From Episyrphus balteatus (Eukaryota; Arthropoda; Insecta; Diptera; Syrphidae), in the NCBI RefSeq assembly GCF_945859705.1, contig NC_079134.1:68382625-68446624 (forward strand): 64,000 nucleotides of DNA, given 5' to 3'. Positions 1 through 11,624 of this stretch are shown here, piece after piece (the stretch's first letter is position 1; every line of letters begins with the position of its first letter). Made by a program: the position numbers and the translations under genes. Below the pieces are notes generated by a model that saw only the letters and a program-made list of their open reading frames with translations, was not told the DNA's origin and made no database searches.

Positions 1-68
1 TTTTTTATACTTGGTTCTTATCCCAGAGCAAACTTTTTGCTAAGTTTCATGAGTGTAACAATTTTTTT

Positions 69-1006
69 ACTTGCGATATTGGTACTATATATCAAGTCAT
101 GCATTCGTACAAAAAAATAGTTAAGATTTTTCGATGTAAGATGGTAGAGAATGCCAAAAAAGTGGGTCCCGGAAGTCCGTCTGTCTGTCTGTAAACGAAG
201 CTACAGTCTAAACGGATGAACCAATTGATGTCAAACTTGGTATGTAGCATTATTTGGCGACTCTACAGAGGGGTTTTTGGAATTAATTTTTTTGGACCAA
301 AAATAACGGTACTTGTCATATACCGATTTTAGTAAAATTGAAATTGCTCAAAAACGGCTCCAACGATTTTGTTTAAAAAATTCAAATGTAAGTTTAAGGA
401 CAAGGTCTATCTTCTAATAAATTTTTTTTTTGAAAATCATTATTTACGGTACCTGCCATATAATCGTTTTTTCAAATCCCATTATCTCCGAAAGTGCTTA
501 TTCGATTTCAACGAAACTTTTTGTAAAGAAGCATTTATATGATTTTAGTATAAGCTAAAAATAAAATTTCCAAAAAAATAATTTTTGGATTTTTAAAAAA
601 TTTTCGAAAACTGGACATTGAATTTTTTTGAAATTTTGTTTTTACATGTTGATTAAAGCTTTCTACAAAATGGCATACCAATTTTATTTTAAAACTTTTT
701 TTACAAAAAATTATTTATAAAAAATTAATTTTTTAAAAAACGGCTCTAACGATTTTGAAAATTTTTTTTCTATAAATGCATCTTAATAACTGCATACTTG
801 TTTTGGAGGGCAATTTGATTTCAGATTTTATTTTATTTTTTTTTTAAACGAATTTTATTTTATTTTTTTTTTTATTTATTTTGTTTTTTTTTTTTGTACC
901 CATATAGTAGTTACCTACATTTACCAAATTTCTATATAAAAAGTCTTAAAAAATTAAGCAACTTGAACTCTAATAGCAAGTTCTTGCGACCCAGTCGTGC
1001 ATTTTA
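69..1006 (+). mobile_element. Helitron/mini-me-like non-autonomous repeat, copy 1
   Basis: This copy begins with ACTTGCGATATTGGTACTAT and ends near GTCGTGCATTTTATTTT. A short GTCTGTCTGTCTGT core lies at about 179-192, followed by a conserved segment reading AAACTTGGTATGTAGCA. Three other copies in the window (3255-4261, 6041-7042, and 8673-9619 inverted) share the same ends. There are no terminal inverted repeats and no coding frame. The (GTCY)n core and the lack of TIRs resemble dipteran mini-me/DINE-1 (Helitron-related) elements. That family name is inference; the four-copy repeat is seen directly. Copy 1 is closest to the inverted copy at 8673-9619. Confidence 0.7.
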
Positions 1007-1661
1007 TTTTTTATAGCTTGATTTTATGTACTGTTTAACCTGTAGTTGTTTATTTAATACGTTAAATACTAACGTTAAAAATTACAAAAAAATACTTAAA
1101 ACTAAAGGTTATTGCATAACCTTACCATTTCTGGTTAAGAAGCGACAAGAAAAAGAGCTAAAAACAATTCCTATTGGGAATGTTCTTAGAGTTAATAGAG
1201 TTGTTCCAGTTCCAATTTCATTAAATGGCTTGATCTTTATCTAGACACCACCAATAAGCTAAGAACAGAAATCTTATATCACATGGAATAGTACTTCTTT
1301 CTCTTTTTGGATGATAGAACATTTAGTTTTGATGTAAAAAAAAAACTCAATTTTTCGATATGAATGGGGAAGTAAAAAAATATTCGCACTTTTTTAATTA
1401 CCGTAAACTGGGGTGACTTTGTGCTAGATTTTGTTATTTACCTTTTACCGTAACGTTAAGAAAACAAACTAAGTTGTTTCTTTATTCTCAAAGTATTACG
1501 GATTCAAAAAATTAACTTACATTTTCAAAAATGCCCACTGTAACCTGTAAGCCTGCAAAGTGTAGCACAAAGTAACCTTGGATATGAATTACCTTAGGCC
1601 CACTGAAAAAATCTATGATATCCAGTCAAAAAGAAATTTGTTATAATTCTCATCCAATGAG
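1007..1661. other. AT-rich spacer with a small imperfect inverted repeat
   Basis: No gene is supported here. The only structure I see is a short inverted pair, GGTGACTTTGTGCTA near 1412-1426 and TAGCACAAAGTAACC near 1563-1577 (one mismatch). It could be the ends of a MITE of about 165 bp, but no clear target duplication is visible. A 72-codon frame at 1026-1244 has no recognisable content. Confidence 0.4.
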
Positions 1662-1670
1662 GAAATAAAG
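1662..1670 (+). repeat. Left 9-bp target site duplication, GAAATAAAG
   Basis: The nine bases immediately left of the terminal inverted repeat at 1671 are repeated exactly at 13762-13770, immediately right of the matching inverted end. The pair brackets the 12.1-kb composite element. A 9-bp duplication is typical of Mutator/MULE-type and Drosophila FB-type insertions (known for those families). Confidence 0.85.
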
Positions 1671-2606
1671 AGGTCCGTCAAGATAGCACCCACACCCCCA
1701 AATTTCCAAAATCTGAGTATGCAATAATTTGTTGCTAATTTGTTGCTAATTAGTTGCTCTAATCTCGAATTTGTTGCTCCACTCCTTCCCCCTCAAAATT
1801 GATGGAAAGGGTGTGGGTGCTATCTTGACGTCAAGATAGCACCCACACCCATTAAAAACCCAACATTTCAAAAAACTGAGTACGCAGTAATTTGTTGCTA
1901 ATTAGTTGCTCCAATCTTGAATTTGTTGCTCCAAGATTTGACCTTGAAATGCACTTCAACAGTTTTCTCAAAAAAGCTAAATTGCCCAAATTAACGCACA
2001 GCAACAAAAATGGTATCAAATTAAAGGGCCTCTCAACACCTTTTCAAAAAGGTCTCATTCAACTTTTAAATCCATCTCCTTCATGTCCAAAATGCATTGT
2101 GGAACTTGTGGAACATATCAAAACGTCAAGATAGCACCCACACCAAGAAAAACTTAAAAATTAAAAAAAATAAGTATGCAATAATTTGTTGCTAATTAGT
2201 TGCTCTAATCTTGAATTTGTTGCTCCACCCCTTCCCCCTTAAAATTGATAGAAATGGTGTGGGTGCTATCTTGACGTCGAGATAGCATCCACACCCCCAA
2301 ATTTCCAAAATCTGGGTAAGCAGGATTTTAGGGAAAATTTGTTGCTAATTAGTTGCTCTAATCTTGAATTTGTTGCAACATGATTTGACCATAAAATCGG
2401 CTGCAACAGATGTATTTTTTTGGAGACTTTTTATCTATAATTTTTTTCAAAAAACTAAAAATGCCAAATTAAAAACATGATTTCATGCTCTACAAAAAAG
2501 AACATAAAAATTTTCCATCGCTTTTCATTCCAGCCTTAGAGTCCAAAAACTAGTCAACTCTCGCCCCTTAAAACTATAAAAAAGGGTGTGAGTGCTATCT
2601 TGACGT
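1671..2606. repeat. Reiterated TIR modules at the left end of the foldback element
   Basis: The motif GTCAAGATAGCACCCACACC and its reverse complement recur at 1677, 1811-1840, 2124, 2261-2290 and 2587-2620. They divide the terminal arm into modules of about 150-330 bp that share the body motif TTTGTTGCTAATTAGTTGCT. Adjacent modules abut with inverted motifs head to head (GACGTC at the joints), so each module is itself a small hairpin. The mirror modules lie at about 13330-13761. A short frame at 1892-2134 lies within a module and is not a gene. Confidence 0.75.
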
Positions 2607-4697
2607 GAAGATAGCACCCACACCCCCAAATTTCCAAAATCTGAGTATGCAGAATTTTAGTGATAATTTGTTGCTAATTAGATGCTCTAATCTTGAATTT
2701 GTTGCTCCAAGATTTGACCATAAAATCGGCTGCAACAGATGCAGTTTTTTGGAGACTTTTTATCTATGATCTTTTTCAAAAAACTAAAAATGCCAAACAA
2801 TAAATATGATGTGACACTCTGCAAAAAGTTACATTGAAACTTTAAATCGCAATCCATTTCGTTCTTATGGGCCAAAAACTAGTTTTTGATGACGTCACTT
2901 CGACAAAAAAAATTAGCACCTCAACAAATTAGATTCTAATATCTGAGAATGCAGGAATTTGATGCTCATTTAATGCTTGATATAATAATGATCTAATTTA
3001 GATACTAAATTTTTCCACTACGTTCCTAACTAACAAAAATATATAACCTCCACAACATAAATTTCAAAATCTGAGTGCCTGTCTATACAGATATTGATAC
3101 TGTAACTATTTATATAACTTCAATGGAAATTTGATGTCTAATTGATGTTATTTAGTTATAGCTCGAAACGAAGATTGATGCTCTTCAAAAAGCTACCTTT
3201 CAAATAGATATCTCATCTTAACTTTTTACCTTCAGAAGCCTTAACAACATTTTTACTTGCGATATAGGTACTATAGGGCAAGTTTAGGATTCGTAAAAAA
3301 AATCGAACTCGAGATAACAATTTTACATGACATTACGATGATGGAGAATGCCAAAAAAGTGGGTCCGGCAATTCTGTCTGTCTGTCTGTCTGTCTGTCTG
3401 TGTGTCTGTCTCTATTTGGAGCTGCAGCCTAAACGAGTGAAGTGATTTTCTTCAAACTTGGTAGTTAGCAGTTTTTGGTGATTCCCTAGAGGGGAAATTG
3501 AAATTTTTTTTTTATGACCAAAACTAACGGTACCTGCCATATAACGGAAATACAAAAGTTAATTTTTTTCAAAAACGGCTCTAACGATTTTGATTAAAAT
3601 TTTTGTGTGTAGTACTACACATAATAGCCAACTTTTTAAATAAAAAAAATATTTTTTGTACCGTTATTAACGGTACCTGTCATAGAACGTTTTTTTTCGT
3701 TTCTGAATATCTCGTAAAAAATTAACCCGATTTAAATGAAAATTTTTATACAAAAGTGTGTAAGTAAAGATAATATTAAAATTTTAGAAAATTTTCAAAA
3801 AACGCATTTTTGGTTTTTTAAAAAATATTTCAAAATTTTTTTTTGAAAAATCAATTTTTTGAAAACGAATCAATGAAAAATTTTGAAATTTAGTTTTTAT
3901 GTGTATGTGTAAATTAATTATTTCTTCAAAATGGCATACCAACTTTTTTTTTGAAAAATGTTGAAAAATTTTTATACATAAAAAATTATTTTTTTAAAAA
4001 ACGGCTCCTACAATTTTCGAAAATTTTTTTCTAAAAATACCTTTTTATACAAGAAATAAAATGGCATAATTGTTATTTTTTTAAGATATTTTAAAACGGA
4101 GTTTAATTAATTATAAAAACAGATTTAATTTTTTTTATACTAGGTACTTATGAAATTTCTTCAAAATATCAAATTTTAAATTTCTTGTATGAAAAGCTTT
4201 AACATTATAGTTACTTTAAGCATAAGAGCAAGTACGTGCGACCCCAGTCGTGCATTTTATTTATTACGTACCTACTTCACTTCATTCAAGAAAGTGTAGG
4301 TAGGTACCTACTTATGCAACAACTTTATTCTCCTAAGGGTAAAGGCCTAAATTCCACATTTGACCCCTCTTATATTGGTGAACGTTTTCAAAATTGAAAT
4401 TGAATTTTAAAAAGTAAGCACTCAGTTTTTTCAAACATAGGAATATGATAACAATAAGCATTATGGTTATAATTTCTTCAATCTCCTAGAAGAACCTTTA
4501 AGAACTTGTACAAATTGTGTTTAGTGTATTGATATCCTAACATTTTGATGTTGTTTTTCCGTCGGCTAATTTAAATATCACAGTCAATTTCTATATAGCC
4601 TTAATTTTGGAGAGATGCATTTCACATTCATTTAATTTCGTTTACTACCACTCTTACATTTCTAAAGACCTCAACCATAAACAAAAAATACCAAGAC
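1918..4697. repeat. Direct tandem duplication, unit copy 1 (~2,785 bp)
   Basis: The sequence from about 1918 to 4697 is repeated at 4703-7482 with almost no differences. Those seen are a TGTATG step near 3900, homopolymer lengths, and one T/C change near the GTCT tract. The join at about 4697-4704 passes from ATACCAAGAC straight into GAATTTGTTGCTCC, so the second unit starts inside a terminal module. The near identity implies a recent duplication or an assembly duplication. Confidence 0.85.
3255..4261 (+). mobile_element. Helitron/mini-me-like repeat, copy 2
   Basis: It runs from ACTTGCGATATAGGTACTAT to GTCGTGCATTTTATT, with a (GTCT)n tract at 3377-3413. The insertion site is known because the opposite arm of the foldback element lacks it: the empty site at about 12705-12722 reads, in this orientation, AACATTTTTTATTACG. 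Insertion therefore occurred in a T-run with 0-2 bp of possible duplication, which argues against TIR transposons that make long TSDs and is compatible with Helitron-like insertion. Confidence 0.75.
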
Positions 4698-4702
4698 GAC
4701 AT

Positions 4703-7482
4703 CGAATTTGTTGCTCCAAGATTTGACCTTGAAATGCACTTCAACAGTTTTCTTAAAAAAGCTAAATTGCCCAAATTAACGCACAGCAACAAAAATGGTA
4801 TCAAATTAAAGGGCCTCTCAACACCTTTTCAAAAAGGTCTCATTCAACTTTTAAATCCATCTCCTTCATGTCCAAAATGCATTGTGGAACTTGTGGAACA
4901 TATCAAAACGTCAAGATAGCACCCACACCAAGAAAAACTTAAAAATTAAAAAAAATAAGTATGCAATAATTTGTTGCTAATTAGTTGCTCTAATCTTGAA
5001 TTTGTTGCTCCACCCCTTCCCCCTTAAAATTGATAGAAATGGTGTGGGTGCTATCTTGACGTCGAGATAGCATCCACACCCCCAAATTTCCAAAATCTGA
5101 GTAAGCAGGATTTTAGGGAAAATTTGTTGCTAATTAGTTGCTCTAATCTTGAATTTGTTGCAACATGATTTGACCATAAAATCGGCTGCAACAGATGTAT
5201 TTTTTTGGAGACTTTTTATCTATAATTTTTTTCAAAAAACTAAAAATGCCAAATTAAAAACATGATTTCATGCTCTACAAAAAAGAACATAAAAATTTTC
5301 CATCGCTTTTCATTCCAGCCTTAGAGTCCAAAAACTAGTCAACTCTCGCCCCTTAAAACTATAAAAAAGGGTGTGAGTGCTATCTTGACGTGAAGATAGC
5401 ACCCACACCCCCAAATTTCCAAAATCTGAGTATGCAGAATTTTAGTGATAATTTGTTGCTAATTAGATGCTCTAATCTTGAATTTGTTGCTCCAAGATTT
5501 GACCATAAAATCGGCTGCAACAGATGCAGTTTTTTGGAGACTTTTTATCTATGATCTTTTTCAAAAAACTAAAAATGCCAAACAATAAATATGATGTGAC
5601 ACTCTGCAAAAAGTTACATTGAAACTTTAAATCGCAATCCATTTCGTTCTTATGGGCCAAAAACTAGTTTTTGATGACGTCACTTCGACAAAAAAAAATT
5701 AGCACCTCAACAAATTAGATTCTAATATCTGAGAATGCAGGAATTTGATGCTCATTTAATGCTTGATATAATAATGATCTAATTTAGATACTAAATTTTT
5801 CCACTACGTTCCTAACTAACAAAAATATATAACCTCCACAACATAAATTTCAAAATCTGAGTGCCTGTCTATACAGATATTGATACTGTAACTATTTATA
5901 TAACTTCAATGGAAATTTGATGTCTAATTGATGTTATTTAATTATAGCTCGAAACGAAGATTGATGCTCTTCAAAAAGCTACCTTTCAAATAGATATCTC
6001 ATCTTAACTTTTTACCTTCAGAAGCCTTAACAACATTTTTACTTGCGATATAGGTACTATAGGGCAAGTTTAGGATTCGTAAAAAAAATCGAACTCGAGA
6101 TAACAATTTTACATGACATTACGATGATGGAGAATGCCAAAAAAGTGGGTCCGGCAATTCTGTCTGTCTGTCTGTCTGTCTGTCTGTGTGTCTGTCTCTA
6201 TCTGGAGCTGCAGCCTAAACGAGTGAAGTGATTTTCTTCAAACTTGGTAGTTAGCAGTTTTTGGTGATTCCCTAGAGGGGAAATTGAAATTTTTTTTTTT
6301 ATGACCAAAACTAACGGTACCTGCCATATAACGGAAATACAAAAGTTAATTTTTTTCAAAAACGGCTCTAACGATTTTGATTAAAATTTTTGTGTGTAGT
6401 ACTACACATAATAGCCAACTTTTTAAATAAAAAAAATATTTTTTGTACCGTTATTAACGGTACCTGTCATAGAACGTTTTTTTTCGTTTCTGAATATCTC
6501 GTAAAAAATTAACCCGATTTAAATGAAAATTTTTATACAAAAGTGTGTAAGTAAAGATAATATTAAAATTTTAGAAAATTTTCAAAAAACGCATTTTTGG
6601 TTTTTTAAAAAATATTTCAAAATTTTTTTTTGAAAAATCAATTTTTTGAAAACGAATCAATGAAAAATTTTGAAATTTAGTTTTTATGTGTAAATTAATT
6701 ATTTCTTCAAAATGGCATACCAACTTTTTTTTTGAAAAATGTTGAAAAATTTTTATACATAAAAAATTATTTTTTTAAAAAACGGCTCCTACAATTTTCG
6801 AAAATTTTTTTCTAAAAATACCTTTTTATACAAGAAATAAAATGGCATAATTGTTATTTTTTTAAGATATTTTAAAACGGAGTTTAATTAATTATAAAAA
6901 CAGATTTAATTTTTTTTATACTAGGTACTTATGAAATTTCTTCAAAATATCAAATTTTAAATTTCTTGTATGAAAAGCTTTAACATTATAGTTACTTTAA
7001 GCATAAGAGCAAGTACGTGCGACCCCAGTCGTGCATTTTATTTATTACGTACCTACTTCACTTCATTCAAGAAAGTGTAGGTAGGTACCTACTTATGCAA
7101 CAACTTTATTCTCCTAAGGGTAAAGGCCTAAATTCCACATTTGACCCCTCTTATATTGGTGAACGTTTTCAAAATTGAAATTGAATTTTAAAAAGTAAGC
7201 ACTCAGTTTTTTCAAACATAGGAATATGATAACAATAAGCATTATGGTTATAATTTCTTCAATCTCCTAGAAGAACCTTTAAGAACTTGTACAAATTGTG
7301 TTTAGTGTATTGATATCCTAACATTTTGATGTTGTTTTTCCGTCGGCTAATTTAAATATCACAGTCAATTTCTATATAGCCTTAATTTTGGAGAGATGCA
7401 TTTCACATTCATTTAATTTCGTTTACTACCACTCTTACATTTCTAAAGACCTCAACCATAAACAAAAAATACCAAGACTGGA
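4703..7482. repeat. Direct tandem duplication, unit copy 2 (~2,785 bp)
   Basis: This is the second unit of the tandem duplication. It contains the inner modules, the second (nearly identical) Helitron-like copy at 6041-7042, and about 440 bp up to the CATAAACAAAAAATACC motif. Unlike copy 1 it continues into the 263-bp TIR-bounded module, which shows that copy 2 keeps the original inner junction of the left arm. Confidence 0.85.
6041..7042 (+). mobile_element. Helitron/mini-me-like repeat, copy 3
   Basis: It is nearly identical to copy 2 because it was carried along in the tandem duplication. The (GTCT)n tract lies at 6163-6199. The insertion junctions CAACATTTTT/ACTTGCG and GTGCATTTTATT/TATTACG match those of copy 2. 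Confidence 0.75.
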
Positions 7483-7719
7483 AACTTTCGTACGTCTTTC
7501 CCCCCAAAACCCTTTTGTGTAGAGTGCTGTCTGTGAATATATGTGAAAGCCACCACGTTGGTAAATGACGTTAACACGCACACATTTATAGATTCACGAC
7601 ATTCCCCACACATCGGACACGAACACAACGGTAGGTTCACGACTTTCACCACACCTCGCAGCTTGTAGACAAACGTCAGTTGACCGCCGAGTTTCCAGTC
7701 TTGGTATTTTTTGTTTATG
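7457..7719. mobile_element. 263-bp MITE with 29-bp perfect TIRs, 7-bp TSD
   Basis: The ends are CATAAACAAAAAATACCAAG and its reverse complement; the match is perfect over 29 bp. The flanks repeat CCTCAAC on both sides (7450-7456 and 7720-7726). It has no coding content. A mirror copy lies at 12030-12292 in the right arm, so this insertion came before the formation of the palindrome or was copied with it. A 7- to 8-bp TSD points to hAT- or P-like mobilisation (inference). Confidence 0.75.
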
Positions 7720-7803
7720 CCTCAACGCTCTTCATCCAATCAGGTCGCTACTTCCTGTTTTTTAAATAAACAAAATAAAAATGTACCTATGTATCTATAC
7801 TAA

Positions 7804-8106
7804 GGCCGTGTGTGAATTGCGTTAAATAGTTAAATTGTGTAAAATTTTTGACACTATTGAGGTGAAAAAAATAATTTCAAAAAAAGAATTTATTGTTTAA
7901 AATTTAGTCTGCCTTTTTTCTTCCATGATAGGTACTTCTTTTTAATAAAAAAAAACAAAACAAAACCATCTGCAAACAAAATTTAACTCAAATTTAACCA
8001 GGTCCCGGAGCCCAATAAATGTTTAACAGCTGAAAATTTTTTATTCACCTAAATAGTGTCAAAAATTTTACACAATTTAACTATTTAACGCAATTCACAC
8101 ACGGCA
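7804..8106. mobile_element. 303-bp MITE, TAA target duplication (PIF/Harbinger-like)
   Basis: The ends are GGCCGTGTGTGAATTGCG and its near-complement, with about 50 bp of terminal inverted repeat. TAA is present on both sides (7801-7803, 8107-8109). The right arm of the foldback element, near 11942-11965, carries the same flanks without it (CTATACTAAATAAAAA in this orientation). A 3-bp TWA duplication is characteristic of PIF/Harbinger and Tourist MITEs. It has no ORF. Confidence 0.8.
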
Positions 8107-8425
8107 TAAATAAAAAAAAACCACACATATTGATTTTCATAAGAATAATCGCGTGTGTATGCGTTGATTTTAATTTTGACTTCGCCCTCGACAGCATACT
8201 TTGATGAAAATTCACTATCTAAATCTGCAATACCTTCACCTTCAAATGTTTCTTTCTTTAGTCGGTTTCAGACCTCTTCGTAGGTAAGTATGATGTGCGT
8301 TCTCTTGAGTCAAAAATTTTATGACAAAGGTATATCTATACAAGCCTGTTCAATTGAACTAGAAACATGAGTTGTGCAATTATTCTAAAATTTAGGTTTA
8401 ATATCTATACACATAATAGATATAT
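8107..8425. repeat. Innermost left-arm segment of the palindrome
   Basis: This segment is the reverse complement of 11625-11940 with scattered substitutions. It includes the shared motifs AAGCCTGTTCAATTGAACTA and TATGACAAAGGTATATC. The left arm ends near 8425 and the right arm begins near 11625, which defines the loop. No gene is seen. Confidence 0.75.
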
Positions 8426-8672
8426 GTAGGTCATAGGGTCTTTCTTCAGTTCATCTTGATTTAAACAGTTTAAATATTGAAATCAGTATCCAATCAGTCG
8501 ATACAAAAAAAAAATCGTACAGAAGGGGGGTCTATTCCCCCTCGTTTAGCGGGGAGGGGCAATTTAAAAAAAAATTACTTAATTTGAAAAATAGACAGTT
8601 AAAAATCAACGGTTACATCTACAATAACGTGAATATACTTTTTTTGTAAAGCAGTAACCTCGTCTTATACAA

Positions 8673-9619
8673 AATAAATTGCACGACTGGGGTCGCACGT
8701 ACTTGCTCTTAGAGTTAAAGTTGCTTAAATTTTTAAGACTTTTTATATGTATAGAAATTTGGAAAAAAAAATAAAATTCGTTTTTAAAAAAAAATAAAAT
8801 AAAATCTGAAATTAAATTGCCCTCCAAAACAAGTACGCAGTTTTGATTGATATATTAACATGCATTTTTAGAAAAAAATTTCAAAATCGTTAGAGCCGTT
8901 TTTTAAAAAACTAATTTTTTATAAATAATTTTTTGGAAAAAAAGTTTTAAAATAAAATTGGTATGCCATTTTGTAGAAATCACTAATCAACATCTAAAAA
9001 CAAAATTTCAAAAATATTCAATATCCCGTTTTCGAAAATTTAATTTTTCAAATAAAAATTTTCAAAATTTTTTTAAAAATCCAAAAATTATTTTTTTCAA
9101 AATTTTATTTTTGGCTTATATATAAATTATATAAGTGCTTCTTCACAAAAAATTTCGTGGAAATCGAATAAGCAGTTTCTGAAATAATCGGATTTTAAAA
9201 AAAAACGGTTCTATGGCAGGTACCGTTAATAATGATTTTCAAAAATTTTTTTTATTGGAAGATAGACCTTAGCTTAAAACTAACATTTGAATTTTTTAAA
9301 CAAAATCGTTGGAGCCGTTTTCGAGATATTTCAATTTTACTAAAATTGGTATATGACAAGTACCGTTATTTTTGGTCCAAAAAAATTAATTCCAAAAACC
9401 CCTCTGGAGAGTCGCCAAATAACGCTACATACCAAGTTTGACATTAATCGGTCCATCCGTTTAGGCTGTAGCTCCTTATACAGACAGACAGACAGACGGA
9501 CTTCCGGGACCCACTTTTTTGGCATTGTCTACCATCGTAATGTCATGGAAAAATGTTATCTCAACTTTTTTTTTTTTGTACGAATGCATAACTTGATATA
9601 TAGTACCTATATCGCAAGT
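8673..9619 (-). mobile_element. Helitron/mini-me-like repeat, copy 4 (inverted)
   Basis: The plus strand reads AATAAATTGCACGACTGGGG at the left and TATATCGCAAGT at the right, the reverse of the family ends. It contains an inverted (CAGA)n tract at about 9481-9496. It lies in the central loop of the foldback element and is closest to the copy at 69-1006 in body sequence. Short frames within it are chance. Confidence 0.7.
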
Positions 9620-11624
9620 AAAAATTTGAACTAAGCCATATTATAGCATAATTTTTGAAAATTTAACAAATTTTGAAAAAAATATTGAAAACAAAAATTT
9701 CAAACTAATTTTTTTCAAAATCTTATATAATTTAGTAGGTACTAATTTAGTTTTTAAAATTCGATGCATTTATTTGGTTTCAAATAAAAACATAAAAGCA
9801 TATCCAAAAATATCTTGTCATTTTCGAGAAATTAAGAAAAAACTTAAGAGTGGGTGTCCCCGAATGACGAACTCAGACTTCATGTAAATGAGTTTGTGTG
9901 TATTAGTGACCTTTCTTCGCCATACATCTCTCACGTTCAACGTCATCTCAACTCAGTTCTCTCTCGGTATCTTTATTTGCATTCTCTTTCCCTTTCTAGA
10001 GAACCAGAGTCATAAAATTAAAGTCTATTTAGGTAGAAAAAGAAATCAGCATCAAGGAAATAGCAAAAAAAAGGGTTGCAAGCCTTGCAAGTGTATATTA
10101 CGGTTTTGCTTTGCGCAACCGAATTCACTTGTGTTTTCGTTTTCCGTTGGTTTTACTCTATGTGCAAGAGTCATGGTAGGTATATTTATGAAGAAAAAAA
10201 TGGTATGATATTCAGTGTTGAATTTTTCTATCTTTCTGCGCATCTATGTACATACATCACTTGGTATTCTATATAACTTTTGCAAGTGTTCGTAGGCGCA
10301 GGAATCTGATCGACTTTTTTTTTCTTTGTTATGGTATTCAGTGATGATATTTTTTTTAGTAGTTTAAAAACAAATTTTGTCAAAATTTTTTTTTTTGGCA
10401 AATAAAACGTTTATTTTTTAAAACTATTAGGTACATATTTGTTTATTTATTTGAATGTTTTTAACTTTTTCTTTCGAATTTGTACATAGATTTGTATATT
10501 ATATTATTAATTGATATTATTGTTATTCATATATATATGTATATTTTTCTCTTCAATGCGAGGGATCATGTAGAAACAAAATAGAAGATAATAAAGAGAG
10601 AGATACAACTAGCGCCAGCGGAATTTGTTTGAACTACAAATTCCAATACATACGCATTCCATGAATTTCTGAGGAAATAAATGGAAAGTAGACTCTTTTT
10701 CAAAAATTAATTGTAAGAAAACTATTTAAGCAATTCTTGTTTTCTAACTTGATATTGATAGAAAAAATAATGAAAAAAAATAAAAAAAATATAACAAAAA
10801 ATCTAAAAATTCTGGTTTCTTAGTACAGTTTATTGTTTTTGGGACTCCTTTAAAAGCGATTGGAGGGTTACAAAATAATATTTTCCAACAAAATATACCT
10901 TTACTCCATAGTCAATAAACTAAGCTTTTAAAAAAAATAAAAATCAAAATCATACTTTGAAAAACAAAGAAATTAAACCACTTTGTTTTAAAAAAGTTAA
11001 GAAAAAATGACTTTTTAACATTTTTTTGTTGTTTAAGCCCTTAAAACTTAATATAAATTTCTTAAACTAATCAATGTGTTAGTATTTGAGTTGAGTTACT
11101 TATTTCTTTTTATTTCGATGAATTTTATTAATAATTGCAGAAGTTACACATGTTCAAACATTGTAACATAAGGAAAAATAGCTTCAGTTTCGATTAATTT
11201 TTTTCTATGAAAAATACATTTTTAGTTTTTCAAAAAAGTTTTACTCCGTAGTTTGATTCAACCTCAATCCAAAATAGAAATAAAAAAAATAAAAATTTTA
11301 GTCTAACTAAGAAACAAACCAATGTCATTCAGGTCGTTCTAAAAGAACGAAAATTTTATCATGTTTTGTTCTCTCTTAATTACAAGTGGACAAATTTGGA
11401 AATTATGGGGATGAAGATATTTAGCCTTGTTTATTACCTAAATAATAAAATTTATTTCATTCAATTATCTTTAAAAATGTAAAAGTTATTCACCGATTTG
11501 TAAACGATAACCCGATTTTTACGTGGTCCACTCAGCCTTAAACTACCTACTTCTTTTCTAAGAAACCTCTTTAGTTTTGTTTTTACATGGCTGGACTCGT
11601 TGATAAATTAATTTATGAAACATT
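9620..11624. other. Loop of the foldback element, no gene recognised
   Basis: This is about 2 kb of AT-rich sequence. Two patches (TTTGTGTGTATTAGTGA near 9889, and the segment around TAGCGCCAGCGGAATTTG at about 10611) resemble segments inside the hAT-like element near 25022 and 38263, so an old copy of that repeat may be embedded here. Frames of up to 106 codons (9888-10208) show no recognisable domain and lie in low-complexity sequence. Confidence 0.4.

Noticed and set aside
1671..2620. CRISPR-like array because of regularly repeated motifs
   Set aside because: The motifs alternate in orientation and bound hairpin modules, spacing is irregular (150-330 bp), and the genome is eukaryotic.
3257..3445. 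62-codon frame with SVCLSVCLCVC
   Set aside because: The Cys/Val/Ser run is translation of the (GTCT)n microsatellite in the Helitron-like repeat.
9888..10276. Overlapping frames of 106, 66 and 63 codons
   Set aside because: Overlap on both strands in AT-rich loop sequence, with no domain.
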